From assembly GCF_030272615.1 (NCBI RefSeq), contig NC_081408.1, positions 408,240,889-408,304,888 of the forward strand: a stretch of DNA of 64,000 nucleotides, given 5' to 3'. The notes under the pieces were generated by a model. That model worked only from the letters and a program-made list of their open reading frames with translations. It was not told the origin of the DNA and ran no database searches. The DNA comes from Cryptomeria japonica. Taxonomy: Eukaryota; Streptophyta; Pinopsida; Cupressales; Cupressaceae. The position numbers were made by a program, and so were the translations under genes. Shown here piece after piece: positions 1-12,347 of this stretch (position 1 is the first letter of the stretch; every line of letters starts with the position of its first letter).

Positions 1-499
1 GGATTGGTGTTTTAAAATGAACCTTAAGGGTTAGTGATATTTGTAGCATTAGTGACTTCCATTCATGATCGATAGATTAGAAAATGATCGTATGTATATG
101 CATGAAAGAGTAGATGATAATTGTGTTAGATTGCATCGGATTATAGTAGTAAGCATGATGATATTACTTATGGCGATGTTGCAATTAATGGCGTTGAGAT
201 ACCCTAGGGAAGATGAATGTTGAGTTGTGCTTATTTCCGCTTGCGTTATGAGATTACGTATGATTATATTTTTATGCTTTTATGTTTAGGATGGATATGT
301 GCATAACATGTATATGGATTTTAGTTGTATTTGAACATTGGTTAAATATGTTGTAATATATGATGTTTTAAAAAAAAATCTCTATTCATATGTTAGTTAG
401 CTTTAGTTATCTAGGGTATTTTGGTGGGCAATACATTTCACATGCAATGTTTTGGGTCAATAATGCACATACTGTTATGCCCTGCATATCCTTCACCAT
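1..499. other. AT-rich non-coding stretch
   Basis: No reading frame with recognisable protein similarity, no LTR terminus and no RNA gene could be seen here. Base composition is AT-rich with one poly-A run near 370. It is probably the upstream part of the same old host sequence as the leader that follows. Confidence 0.5.
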
Positions 500-1830
500 A
501 ATTTTATTTGTTATTTGAAAATGTGGGTCCCCCTTGTCTTCTTTTGTTTTCTCATTGTTTTCCTTTCCCATTTGTTTCTCCTTTTGTTTGTTTTGCTTCA
601 GAGTTTTGGGTTTTTGGAATCCCAAGGCTTTCCCTTGTTCCTTTTTGTTTGCTTTGCTTCAGAGTTTTAGGTTCCCGAAACCCTGAATATTTCATTCTCC
701 CTTTTTGTTCTTTGGTATTCCGGGTTCCTAAAATCCTGAACCCTTGTCTCATTCCTTTGTTGGATCCCCAGGACCTCGGATTTTTGGAATCTTGAGTTCT
801 CCTCATTTAGTTTGTTTGATTTTAGAACTCCAGGATTTTGGAGCCCCAAAGTCTTTGTTGCCTCTTTTTGGAAACTTCAAGACTCTGGCTCTTTGGAATC
901 TCAAAATTTCCCTTGTGTTGGTTTTGATTTCAAAACTCTAGGTTTCCAAAGTCCCTTTTGTCTTCTTGTTTTTCTTTATCTTCGCTTCGAGATTTCGGGT
1001 TTCCGAAATCTCGAAACTCCCTTTTTCTTTTTGTTTTCTTTGGAGCCCCGAAGTCTTGTGACTTTAGGTTCTTTGTGTTTTGTTTTGGTCACTTGTTTAT
1101 TAATCTCAGGACTTTGGGATCTCGAAACCGCGGATTGTGTTTCATTTTACGCACTTAGTTGGTGGTATAAATAGTTCATCGAACACTTTTGAAGCTCATT
1201 TGCATGACAACATCCTATTGAGCTCTCTATCTCCTTGCAATTTGGCAATCCACTCCCCTTCTATGACGTACTTTGTCTTATTTCTTCCTCCCTCTCTAGG
1301 TGAGTTTCTCCTCTCCCTGGCTTTACTTTCTTGTTTCTTGTTTCCTTCCTTTCTTGTTTTGCATGTTTTTTCTTATTTTGCATAGTTTAGGGTTTCCTCT
1401 TTCAATAAGTCGATTGTCGGCTCTTAGGGTCTTTTTTTTTTCCCTCACTACGGGATCTCGGGTCTCCAAGATCCCAGACCCTTGGTCTTGCTCTTCCTAC
1501 TCCAGAACCCTAGAATTCTGGGATCCTAGAGTCCTAAACCTAGTCTTTCCCTTTTTGTAACTTTGGTCTCTGGAACCCCAGAATCCTGAAGCCATCTCTT
1601 TTGCTTGCTTTATTTACTTCGGAACCCTGAAACCTTGAGATCCCAAAGTATAGGGTTTTCTTGCCAAATTCACCTCCAAGTTTTGGGATTTTGGAACTCC
1701 AAGGTGAACCCTTATGTTGAGTTTGCATGCTTTAGGATCGCAAAACCCCAGTATCCCGAAATCATATGTATGGGTTTCTTTTGACTCCGGAATCCCAGGA
1801 TTCCGGAGTCCATGGTTTTCAATAAATATC
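500..1830. repeat. Degenerate array of imperfect palindromes in a pyrimidine-rich leader
   Basis: The stretch alternates T/C-rich spacers (such as CCTTTTTGTTTGCTTTGCTTC) with short imperfect palindromes of the type GGAATCCCAGGATTCCGGAG and TTTCGGGTTTCCGAAATCTCG, roughly every 60 to 80 bases. I count well over a dozen. The array flanks a TATA box near 1166 on both sides, so it is partly upstream and partly in a would-be transcript leader. Short open frames on both strands (for example 812-1174 plus, 552-806 minus) are phenylalanine/leucine- or lysine-rich by-products of the composition and not genes. Function unknown. Confidence 0.6.
1166..1174 (+). promoter_or_regulatory. TATA box (TATAAATAG) upstream of ORF X
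   Basis: A consensus plant TATA motif lies about 860 bases before the first in-frame codons of the decayed ORF X. It could be the core promoter of an old element that carried ORF X, possibly within an LTR whose edges I cannot define. The match is clear; the role is inferred. Confidence 0.4.
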
Positions 1831-2025
1831 CTAAGGTACTAATTATGTACACTCTCTTATGCTAGGTTAAACCAATCTTATGAAAACATCAGGTACCCCT
1901 AGACCAGAAATGAGGTTAGGATTGAGAAGAACCCTACCATAATGAAGTATCGGTCTTAGGGCCAGACCTTGGTGTCTAATTTCCAGAATGAAGTATAGTG
2001 GGTCACCAATATGAAGATATGATAG

Positions 2026-4140
2026 ATTGAGCTAGATGACATCAAGAAAGAGGTGGCTCAACCAAACCTCAATGCGCCTTATAGAATAATCAAGTGGTCT
2101 GGACTCATGGAAGCCACACTCTTCCCCCAAGCTATACAATCTCCAAAATTGATCCTTGCCATAGTTGAGAATTATGATAAGGATACTAGAAAGTGCATGG
2201 AGAAAAAAGGAAATGTAGTGGTTGATCTCTCACCAAAAATACTTGGTATGACTTATGGTATTCCTTGGTATGAGAAATTCCTTCGAACCACCGAGGAAGA
2301 GGTATTCAAGATATTCAACAAGAATGTCACAAATAATAGACGTCATATAAATGAAGCTTTGCTTGATGAGCCTAGGGTATCAGGGCTAAAGGCGACTAGA
2401 AACATCTTGAGAGAATATTTTAAAGATGCACCAATGGATATAATCATTATGCTTAGTTGAGCCTTCGAAAAACTAAATTGCAGACACTACCACTTATGGA
2501 TGTTCCAGTACATTCATACTATCCTGATAGGCAAAGAATAATTTGATTGGGCACAAATCGTTTCAGACAACATCCATGAACAAATGTGTAAATATTGGAA
2601 ACAAAGAAGTTCTTCATGACTTATTATGTAATATGGGTGGTGGCAAGAAGCAACATGTACCCAGGTTTAAATATCAGTGGTATATTAAGAGAGGCACCTG
2701 GCCAAAAGAGAGCATGGGAATACTATACTCAATTACCCATCCAACAAGCTAAGTTCCACTTCAAAAGTATTAATGATGTCTTCATCTATGTAGTGATTTA
2801 GAAACTAATAGGTGATGTTGCGTATTGCATCTCTCCTAACGCTATAAAAATGATATGAGAATGGAATACATGGTTCCTCTAGAAACAATGGTCCATTTAC
2901 ATCCAAGTGAGTGGGTTTAAAGGAAAACCCTTCCTCCTTCCTTGATACTGTAGTAACCACACTATTATGCTTGAATATGCAAGGCAGATCATAGGGATAC
3001 AATCTCTCTTGGCCCTCAAACATAAGACTAGGGTCACATTTCCAATTAATCTTGAATATTACTCTTGCCCAAATATACAAACGACCAAAGTAGCTATGCA
3101 TGAACTAAAAGATCTCAATTTGAAGGAGTCTAATTATGCTAGAGATGGGTATGACCTAGTTGGTAAAATTAAGCAAATGATGCCAATGCTATATCTGGGT
3201 CATCTACCAACCTTGGAAGATTTTTGGGCGAGCATGGAAGATAGTTTTGAAGCTCAGCAAAGGGGATTCTACAAGTTAATAGTTCCCTAGGTCAGAAACT
3301 TTAAGGTGGAGACAAATATTCCTAATGACCTCAGGGATGATGGAGAGTTGCTTGCTCGCACCTATAATGAAACCATGGTCAACAAGATACCTCTTTGTCC
3401 AATCAAGTGGTCAGACCCAGAAGAGGTTGATATTGATATTGTAACTAAAAAGGTAGCCGAAAGAACAAGACAATGGCTCAATATCACGATTCATCCCAGT
3501 GCATCCAAGGAAAAGAAGAAAGGAAAAGTTATAGGAAATCCTCAGTCAAAAACTACCAAAGAGTATATGAGAAGAACTATGTCCAAATCAAGAAAGGATA
3601 CTCCAGTGGATCCGGAGGTTCTTACATCTACCATAGGCAAGGAGGAGTTGATGAAACAACTTGATGAAAAGATGAGGGAGTCTCAACTCCTTAAAGCAAC
3701 AGTTGAACATGGAATAACTACTGGATTGCAAGCAGTACCACAGGCTTCAATCACACCCATCGTGCCCGCAATTAGAATTTTTCTAGGAGTAGGTACATCA
3801 CAAGCAGTAGGTACTGAACAATAGGTTCCTCCAACTCATACACCATCATCAGCCTCTATTCCACTTCAAGAATAAGTAAGAATTCACAATGTGGAGTCAG
3901 ATTCAAGTGAAGATGTTCAACCAATCTCCATGATAGCTAGTAAGAGACGGGGTAGTCTCACACAAAGATAGGAGTCCTCCACCCCTCAACATGAGGAAAT
4001 TATTCATACCATGGTTTAAAAACCTAAGGATCAAGCCGTAAAACTACCCCAAACACAAACATATGAAGCTCAAATAGAAACCATGGAAGTTGATGAATAG
4101 GATGAGCGGATGGTGCTTACTCCTTAGGATCAGGAACTAG
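2026..4140 (+). pseudogene. ORF X, first half: decayed long reading frame of unknown function
   Basis: A coding-like frame runs about 700 codons. It is open from 2026, shifts frame once between about 2460 and 2595, then keeps one frame to 4140, interrupted only by stops. Most are TAG where a CAG would fit (for example after 3824, near 3875, 3969, 4018, 4099 and 4125). The first 400 codons look globular (W, F, P, G, aromatic clusters such as YGIPWYEKFL). After about 3450 it becomes hydrophilic, rich in K, E, Q, T and P. I recognise no catalytic motif, zinc finger or transmembrane segment. No retroviral gag, protease, RT or integrase motif is present. Gypsy A interrupts it at 4140 and the second half resumes at 33955. 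It may be an accessory ORF of an old LTR element or a captured host gene; the family is not recognised. Confidence 0.5.
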
Positions 4141-4243
4141 TGGTGTAGAGCAGGAAACAAGAAGGTAAGAAGACCCAATTCACCCTTCTAAGCCTAAACA
4201 AGGCTTATCTCAACCCACAACTAGGGTTCTACACACACACTAA
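4141..4243 (-). repeat. Gypsy A 3' LTR remnant (U5 end only)
   Basis: About 100 bases match the start of the LTR at 20189 almost continuously; differences are mostly transitions. The match ends abruptly at about 4243, where integrase-coding sequence begins, so a deletion joined integrase to the U5 part of the LTR. The TG terminus at 4141 corresponds to the TG at 20189. Confidence 0.75.
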
Positions 4244-4245
4244 TG

Positions 4246-5018
4246 TCAACTTACAACCTCCTTGAAGAATATACCTACTATATGAGATGCATCATGTGTG
4301 GTTTTACAAGGTAGAAAGTGAGCCATTTTGATAAATCTGTCAACAACTACATAGATGCTATCATGACCTTGTTTAGTCTTTGGAAGTCCTAATACAAAGT
4401 CCATGTTGACTGAATCCCATGGCTTGCTTGGTATTGGCAAAGGAGTATACAAACCTACATTTGAACTGCTACCCTTGGCCCTCTAACAAAGCACACAACC
4501 TTCCACATACTTTCTGATCTCAGTCTGCATCTTAGGCTATAAACAGAATCTCCTAACCAACTCAAGGGTCTTGTCAATTCCAAAATGACTTGCCAATCTC
4601 CCACAATTCTTCTCTTTCACAATGTTTTCCCTCATGGAAACTTTAGGAATGCAAAGTTGACTTCCCTTGAAAAGTAGACCTTCCTGTAGAATAAAATTTG
4701 AGAACTCCTTGTGGTACTTGTCACCCATTTCCTCACACACTTGGTATGCTTCTTTGAAATCCTCATCTCCCTAGTACATATCCTTCATGGAATTGATGCC
4801 TCTGCTCTCCAACTAAATCTCCTTCACTGTCAAGTTCCTCCTGCTAAGGGCATCAACTAACTTATTTGCTACTGCTTTTTTGTGCTTGATGGTGAAAGTG
4901 AACGCTTGAAGATATTCCATCTACTTCATATGTCGGTGATTCAACTTGTCTTGCCTATTCAAGAAACTCAGAGCATGGTTATTAGTATAAACTACAAATT
5001 CCTTTGGCAAAAAATATT
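4246..5018 (-). pseudogene. Gypsy A RNase H tail, integrase zinc domain and start of integrase core
   Basis: From 5018 downward the frame encodes the end of Gypsy RNase H. It is followed by the integrase HHCC region around 4740-4480 (with GIDKTLELVRRF and a cysteine pair in a decayed frame), then the core start at 4452-4246 with the typical [20 protein letters not shown] stretch and its first catalytic Asp. The second Asp and the Glu are missing because of the deletion into the LTR. TAG and TAA stops interrupt the frame. The RNase H part continues exactly from the segment ending at 12348 once C1 is removed. Confidence 0.8.
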
Positions 5019-6391
5019 TGATGAATAATGATGAACTACTAAGGTCCTAACTGGTACTGAGAGGGGGGGTGAATCAGTACACATAAAAAAACTGCTTCAA
5101 CACTTTATCATATTAAAACACAGCTAACCGATTGTCTTCCTCATTGTACTTAACTATAGAAATACCAGTTAAACATAAATACTTCATTCAACAGATCTTA
5201 AATCTTGATGACTACTTCACCGATATAATCATGCATGAGTTGTATCAAAAATATCACAACCATTTAACTTTGCATGCATATCTAACTTAATTAGAATCAC
5301 ACAATCATCACATGAAAAACTCACAACCCATAACACACAGATTTTTCACATGGAAACCCAAATGGGAAAAACCACAGTGGGGATGAATACCCACAAGCTT
5401 GTTTGTGAACTCTTTTGAAGTCTGCTCTATTAGGAGCCTAGTCCGGTTAAAGACTTTACAATAAAGGTTATGTTAGGAACCGATCCTGTTAGGGATCACC
5501 TGGTTAAGGGATGGCCATATATCCTATTAAAGGTTGAAACCCTATTAAGAGTTACCTCGCTAGAGGATTTAAATAACTCAATGAACTTGAGCCACCTGGT
5601 TAGAGGATTTACAACAAAAATAGTTAAAGCTACTCGGTCAAGGGATTTACCTTCTGTTGAAATTGTTAGAAGACAATAGGTAAAAAAATTGAATTGATAA
5701 CAACACTTCTTGCTAAGGCAGATCCTTTCCAGTTCCTCTCTTCTGCAATCACACTTTGGTTCGACAAGTATCAAATCTCCAACACGTAGACACAAATACA
5801 AATTTTGCCAACAACTACAATAACAAAACTCATCGACCTTATAGACAACAATTAGGTGAGTAGCATAAACCCTAAACCCTAAATATTTTAGGTTTACAAT
5901 TACAAGCGGTCCAATCCTGACCATCCAAACACATTATATAGAGTGAAATGATCTAAAATAGATCTCAAGACATTTAGCATCATCTAATCTTTACTACTTC
6001 TGGAAATCAATAACCCATCACGTGCTCTTCACACACCACTAAGAAAAATGCTCATTCCCGAGGTAGGCATTCAATGCATTCAATCTTCATGTGCAAGAAC
6101 CACAAAGAAATCCTTCACGTGCACATAGCTGATGTGGAATCTCGATCCTTATCCTTATTCCTTAACTAACTGGTCACAAAACATCATCAGTTGCAACACA
6201 CAAGACAAACCGGTAACCATAGATCTAAGCTGAGACTACCAACTGGTGGTCACACTTAGGGAACCCTGACATCAGTCCACTCCATCCCGGTTGACCATAA
6301 CCGCTTCCGATCTTCATACCGGTTCACTTGCTTGAGCACTTATTGACATCAATGGCAACATACATTATCACCACTTCATTATATGCCAATA
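5019..6391 (-). repeat. C1 3' LTR
   Basis: It begins TGATGAATAATG and, on the plus strand, ends ATGCCAATA where the other copy ends ATGCCAACA, so the terminal TG on the minus strand is mutated to TA. It contains, in plus-strand order, a 7-G run (about 5062), a GTGG/CCCA/TGGG/CCAC hairpin (5350-5376), several GTTAAGGGAT-like units (5440-5660), a CCTTATAG TATA-like site (minus strand, 5837-5844), and two plant telomere-like repeats (5867-5883). Confidence 0.92.
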
Positions 6392-6758
6392 ATCTCCCCC
6401 TTTGGCATTGATGGCATTACTTAGTGTATAATTGCTTAGTATCTGCACCATGCTCAATAATATATATCGGTTGACATATACTGGTTCAACTTAAAAAGAT
6501 CACCACCACCACCTTAACTAGTCAGTGTGTGCTTTGCACAATCACTTCTCACACTTGCATATTGTCCTTCAAACATATATCTTCTCCCCATTAATCTTCA
6601 TCATCAGATATCTTCTCCCCCTTTGACAACAATGCCAAAGTGGAGGCACATGCTTTCGGTCTCCACTATGCCGATCCCCCTATGGAGTAGCATCCTTCAA
6701 CACATCAATCTTGTAAGATCTGACACAATAGTACCTGACTGATCTGGAGCACACAACT
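6392..6758 (-). other. C1 3' untranslated region with two polypurine tracts
   Basis: Between the pol stop and the 3' LTR lie two minus-strand purine tracts. One abuts the LTR (complement of ATCTCCCCCTTTGG, 6392-6405), the position of the plus-strand primer. A second sits at about 6615-6632 (complement of CTTCTCCCCCTTTGACA). The same pair recurs in C2 and C3. No gene is present. Confidence 0.75.
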
Positions 6759-8012
6759 TTAATTTACTTCATGAAGGGGCAGAACCCCTAATTCACCTCT
6801 CAAATAGGTAAATATAGTCTTCGGTAAGGGCTTAGTGAATATGTCTGCTAGCTGCTCCTTACTAGAAACAAGTTCTAATACAACCTCTTTATTCTGAACC
6901 TTTTATCTCAAGAAATGATACTTGAGCTCAATATGCTTGGTCCTAGCATGCAATATTGGATTTTTGGAAATATTTATTCCACTAGAATTATCACATAAAA
7001 TACTCACCAGTTCAGATATAGTCACTTTGAAGCCATTCAGTACCTGCTTCATCTAGATTGCCTGAGTGTAGTTCATAAATGCTGCCACTACTTTGCTCCA
7101 GCTGTAGACTGGCAAATACAACTCTATTTCTTGCTCATCCATGAGACTAGTATTCCACCAAGGAAGAACGCTCCACTAGTTGTGCTCTTCCAGTCATCCA
7201 CATTACCTGTCCAATCTGTATCAGTAAACACTTTGAGATCAAAGTCATCATTGTATGGATACCACAATTCATAATCAATTGTCCCTTTCAGGTATCTAAG
7301 AATCCTGTTTACCACAGCCAAGTGGGATTCTCTTGGACTCTTCTGAAAATGGGCCACTATGCCCATTGCATGAGCAATATCTGGTCTGTTGTGCACCACA
7401 TAGTGCATCTTACCGATCATTGACCAGTACTCCTTCCCATCCACCAACGCTGTATCATCCTCCTTTGTTAGTTTGTAGTCGATCACCATCGATGTTCCAA
7501 CTAGATTTCTCTCCTCCATGCCAAAGGTCTTCAATACCTCTTTGATATACTTCGTTTGGGTAATGAAGATACCCTCTTTCATCTATTGGATCTGTAGACT
7601 AATGAAAAACTTTATCTCCAATCAGATACATCTCAAACTCCTTTTTCATCTCATCTACAAATGCATGACTCATATCATCATCTCCACTGAAGATTATATC
7701 ATCTACAAATACTTCACATATCATAATCTAACCACCTTTAGATTTCAGGTAGATGTTGTTGTCCTTACTTGTTCTCTGAAATCCTATCTTCACAAGATGA
7801 GAGTGTAACCATTTGTACCATTCCCTTGGTGTCTGTTTCAATCCATACAGGGTCTTGTGTAATGTACACACCATGTCACTATCTTTTGACAAAGAAAACC
7901 CATCTGGTTGCTCAATATACACTTCTTCCTCCAGGATTCCGTTCAAGAAGGAAAACTTCACATCCATCTGGTATACCTTAAAGCCCTTAAATGCTGTAAA
8001 TGCAAGTAGCAT
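6759..8012 (-). pseudogene. C1 reverse transcriptase and RNase H
   Basis: Copia RT signatures are clear: QMDVKFSFLNG, LYGLKQTPREWYKW and the catalytic FVDDII just after a TAG at 7728-7730. RNase H follows, including the FTDTDWTGNVDDWKSTTSG block near 7200 and an ADIFTKPLP ending before a TAA at 6759. A frameshift lies near 7600, where RT text continues in another frame (7582-7124). Further stops disrupt the RNase H C-terminus. The enzyme would copy element RNA into DNA inside particles; this copy cannot. Confidence 0.88.
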
Positions 8013-9512
8013 TCAGACACCTTCCAGTCTAGCCTCTGGGGCAAAGGTTTCTCCATAGTCTTCTCCTTCTTCCTGAGCATATCCCTTGCATACAAGTCTT
8101 GCCTCGTTCCTTACCACTGTGCCTTCTTCATTCAACTTATTCTTGAAGAACCATTTGGTACCTATGACATTCTTGTGTTCCGATCTAGGTACCAAGGACC
8201 AGGTTGCATTATTCTCTATCTGGTCCAACTCCTCTTCTATTGGCTTTATACAGTCTTCATCGGTAAGTGCCTCTCTAACGGTCTTAGGCTCAAATTTTGA
8301 AATCATGCAAGAATTTTCTTTCACCTTTCCCCTTATAAGTATTCGTGCATCTTTGTCTCCTATGATCTGCTTCAGATCATGATGCAGTCTTACATACTTA
8401 GGAATGACCATAGCAGGTTCCGCTTGCTTTTCCTCTTCTTTTTCCGCTTCATCTTCTTCTTCACCCACTAAAGCTTCTACCAATACAGAAACACTGAGGT
8501 CTTTGCAGTGTTTGTCACTTTTTTATTTCTTAACCGGTTCCTAGAAGGATAAACTCGGTTCATCTTCTATTTGCTCGCTGTTGGTTTCCTCAGGCTTCTC
8601 AAGGGATTCATCAACCCTGACATTGATACTCTCAACAATCTTCTGAGTCATGTTGTTGTAGCAGTTGAGAGCTTTTCTTTTAGTGGAATATCCTAGAAAT
8701 ATTCCTTCATCACACTTAGCATCAAACTTACTCAAGTGCTCACCTCTTTTAATATAGCATTTACTCCCAAACACTTTGAAATAGCTCACATTGGGAGTTC
8801 TCCTGTTCTAGTACTCATAGGGGGTTTTGTCTTTACCTTTCTTAATGAGTCCCTGGTTCATGGTATAGACTACAGTGCTCACTGCTTCTCTCCAAAACAT
8901 GTGAGCTACATTTCCTTGGATCAACATAGTTTTGGCCGCTTCAACCATAGTCTTGTTGTTTCTTTCTGCTATGTCATTCTATTATGGTTTCCTTGGGGTA
9001 GAGAATTGCCTCTTAATCCCGTTCTCCTCACAGTACTTATTGAATTCATTAGAAGTGAATTCACCTCCCTGATCAGTCCTTAGGCATTTTATCCTTCTAC
9101 TCCTCTCCTTCTCCACCAATGCCCTAAAGGCTTTGAACTTTCCAAATGCCTCAGATTTGTCTTTCAAGAATGTGACCCACATCATTCTTGAGAAATCATC
9201 GGTAAAAATCATGAAGTACCAATCTCCCTGAATGCTTCTAGTTTTCATTGGACCACACAGATCAGTGTGCACTAGATCAAGTAAGTTCTCCGCAGAAAAA
9301 GACTTACCTTTGAATGTTGAGGAAGACATCTTCCCAAGTTGGCATTCTCTGCACAAGGCATTCTCTGGTTTGTTTAGAAAAGGCAATCCTCTTATTGCCT
9401 TGATCTTACTAGCCTTTACAATATTGTAAAAAATTATATGACAAAGTCTCCTATGCCATATCCAACTATCATCAAATTTCACCATCAGGCACTGACTAAT
9501 CTTGGCATTCAA
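8013..9512 (-). pseudogene. C1 integrase and linker to RT
   Basis: The frame shows the Copia integrase zinc region (WIWHRRLCH and CRECQLGK), then the core with LVHTDLCGP (first Asp), RTDQGGEF (second Asp) and the region of the catalytic Glu (AERNN). Two consecutive stops, TAA 8982-8984 and TAG 8979-8981, replace the two Gln codons of the usual PQQNG. The C-terminal part includes the FGSKCYIKR and FLGYSTKRKA blocks near 8789-8680 and an acidic linker before the RT entry sequence at 8170-8020. All parts lie in one frame. Confidence 0.88.
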
Positions 9513-10877
9513 CTAAAACAAATTTCCTTTGGTCTACTTACCCATGGCAATAAGTTCACCCTTCTTTCCAATTATTCTACAGACTCCACCTTTAAATTCC
9601 AATATGAGTCCTTTGTTGTTCAGTTGAGCAACACTCAAAAGATTATGCTCAAGGCCTTCCACCTAGTAGACATCATTTGCACTGCTCTTTCCATTTAGTG
9701 AGATGAATCATTTTCCTTTCACCATGCAAGGTGCATTATTTCCAAATAGAACAACACCACCATCAAATTCTTTGAGAGACATAAACTTTCTTCGGTCACT
9801 AGTCATGTGGTGAGAACACCCGCTATCAATGATCCACTTGTTAGAGTTATCAATATGTGAGATAAGGTCTTTCTTGTTAGACAACTCTTCCTTGACAGCC
9901 ACAAACACTATGTCCTCATTCTCTTCATCCTCAAATTCCTCATCGGTAACACCTTCATCCATAGCAACAAGACAATTTCTCCTACCTACTCCTTTATACT
10001 TCTCGAACCTCTCCAATTTATCCTTATTGTCATTGTTAGGACAATTAACAGCTATATGTCCTATCTTATTGCAGGAAAAACACTTCAGAGGAAGCTTACC
10101 TCTGTATTTTTTGGTGCCTTTTGGAAGTCTCTTGGCAAGAAGAGCTTCAAACTCCATCAGAATCTCCTCATCGTCTATATCTCTACTTGGCCTAGATTCA
10201 TAACTGATACTGGCCTCTTTTCTTTTCCTAGTCAGTGCGGAGGAAGCAGATGCTCTAAAGGATGACTTAGTCTTCTGAACACTACCATCATAGCCATTCA
10301 ATTAATATGCAGTCAACTTTGCTATAATAGAGTCTAAAGATACCTTGGTTTTGTCAATAGACCTTATCTCTTGAATAGCGGCAACCCTGATTGCATAGAC
10401 CGGTAACAGTGATCTCAAAACTTTATTGACAATAGTGGCATCATAAATTGTTCCATCGGTGCTCTTGATTTCACCAACCACTATCTTGATTCTTATGCCA
10501 TACTGTTGAATGGTCTCTCCTTCAACCATCCTCATATCTTCAAAATTTCCTCTAAGGCTTTCTTCCTTAGCCTGCTTGACATGTTCATCACTGCCATAAA
10601 TGGATTCCAGCTTTTCCCATACTTCTTTTTGATTGTCCTTATCTTGTACATCAATGAACTCTACATCGGACAAGCTGCTAATAAGGGCTTCCATGACTTG
10701 CCCATTTTCTTGTATTTCTCTTTTCTGATCATCAGTTAGAATGCCGAAGGGAATTACATAAGCATTCTCAACATATTTCCAGTGTTGTGCACCCAAACTC
10801 TTGATATATATCTTCATCTTGTCCTTCCATATTTTAAAGTTGTCCCTGTTGAACTTAGGACCTTCCCTCTTCATCAT
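9513..10877 (-). pseudogene. C1 gag and aspartic protease
   Basis: Starts with ATG at 10877 (MMKREGPKFNRDNFKIW), a Copia gag of the UBN2/retrotran-gag type. A premature TAA lies at 10302. The nucleocapsid CCHC knuckle CFSCNKIGHIAVNC is intact near 10090-10050. The protease active site WIIDSGCSHHMTSD lies near 9850-9800, followed by a TGA near 9706 and a TAA-type stop before the integrase. Gag would form the particle shell and package RNA; protease would cleave the polyprotein. The reading frame is the same as integrase, as expected for a single Copia polyprotein. Confidence 0.88.
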
Positions 10878-10932
10878 TAAAACAAGATCTTTTGCCTCAA
10901 GCGGTTAAGCTTATATCACCGAGGACCTGGAT

Positions 10933-10946
10933 GTGCTTTGATACCA
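10933..10946 (-). promoter_or_regulatory. C1 primer binding site
   Basis: The minus-strand sequence TGGTATCAAAGCAC lies two bases inside the 5' LTR. It resembles the common plant Copia site complementary to initiator methionine tRNA (TGGTATCAGAGC) with one change. Confidence 0.85.
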
Positions 10947-10948
10947 AT

Positions 10949-12347
10949 TGATGAATAATGATGAACTACTAAGGTCCTAACCGGTATTGTGAGGGGGGGG
11001 GGGGGTGAATCAGTACACACAAAAAAATTGCTTCAACACTTTATCATATTAAAACGCAGCTAACTAGTTATCTTCCCCACTGTACTTAACCATACCAATA
11101 CCGGTTAAACATAAATACTTCAGACAACATTCAACAGATCTCAAATCTTGATGACTACTTCACCGATATAATCATGCATGAGTTGTATCAATAATATCAC
11201 AACCATTTAACACTGCATGCATATCTAATTTAATTAGAATCACACAATCATCACATGAAAAACTCACAACCCATAACACACAGATTTTTCACGTGGAAAC
11301 CCAAATGGGAAAAAACACGGTGGGGATGAATACCCACAAGCTTGTTTGTGAACTCTTTTGAAGTCCACTCTATTAGGATCCTAGTCCAGTTAAAGACTTT
11401 ACAATAAAGGTTATGTTAGGAACCGATCCTGTTAGGGATCACCCGGTTAAGGGATGGCTATATACCCTGTTAAAGGTTGAAACCCTGTTAAGAGTTACCC
11501 CACTAGATGATTTAAATAACTCAATGAACTTGAGCCACTTGGTTAGAGGATTTACAACAAAAACAATTAAAGCTACTTGGTCAAGGGATTTACCTTTTGT
11601 TGAAATGGTTAGAAGACAACAGGTAAAAACACTGATCTAATAACAACACTTCTTGCTAAGGCAGATCCTTTCCAGTTCCTCTCTTCTGCAATCACACTTT
11701 GCATATTCCTCACTCTGGTTGAACAAGTATCAAATCTCCAACACGCAAACACAAATACAAATTTTTCCAACTACAATAATAAAACTAATCGACCTTATAG
11801 ACAACAATTAGGTCAGTAGCATAAACCCTAAACCCTAAATATTTTAGGTTTATAATTACAAGCGGTCCAATCCTGACCATCCAAACACATTACATAGAGT
11901 GAAATGATCTAAAATAGATCTCAAGACATTCTGTATCATCCAATCTTCACCGCATATGGAAATCAATAACCCATCACGCGCTCTTCACATACCGCTAAGA
12001 AAAATGCTCATTCCCTAGGTAGGCATTCAATACATTCAATATTCACATGCAAGAACCACAAAGAAATCCTTCACGTGCACACAACTGATCTAGAATCTCA
12101 ATCCTTATCCTTATTCCTTAAGTAACTAGTCACAAAAGATCATCAGTTGAACCGCACAAGCCAAACCGGTAACCCTAAAGCTGAGCTAAGATCACCAACC
12201 ACTAGTCACACTTAGTGAACCCCGACACCGGTCCACTCCATCCTGATTGACCATAATCGCTTCCAATCTTCATACCGGTTCACCTGCTTGAGCACTTATT
12301 GACATCAATGACAACATACATTACCACCGCTTCATCATATGCCAACA
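10949..12347 (-). repeat. C1 5' LTR
   Basis: TG (10949) to CA (12347) on the plus strand. Matches 5019-6391 along its length with scattered, mostly transition differences. It carries a 13-G run near 10992, the conserved hairpin at 11293-11320, GTTAAGGGAT-like units, and telomere-like CCCTAAA repeats at 11823-11839. Confidence 0.92.

Larger units (their letters stand above)
5019..12347 (-). mobile_element. Ty1/Copia element C1, complete but inactivated
   Basis: A 7.3 kb element on the minus strand with two LTRs (1399 and 1373 bp), a TGGTATCAAAGC primer site next to the 5' LTR, gag-protease-integrase-RT-RNase H in Copia order, and a purine tract before the 3' LTR. It is inserted in the RNase H of Gypsy A. 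Flanking 5-mers are ATATT (5014-5018) and ATAAT (12348-12352), a target duplication with one mismatch; skipping the element restores the RNase H frame. Many LTR differences (including a G-run of 7 versus 13) and several stops indicate an older insertion. Confidence 0.92.

Noticed and set aside
407-1728. Several 60-120 codon frames on both strands
   Set aside because: Composition-driven frames in the T/C-rich palindrome array; no similarity, overlapping on both strands.
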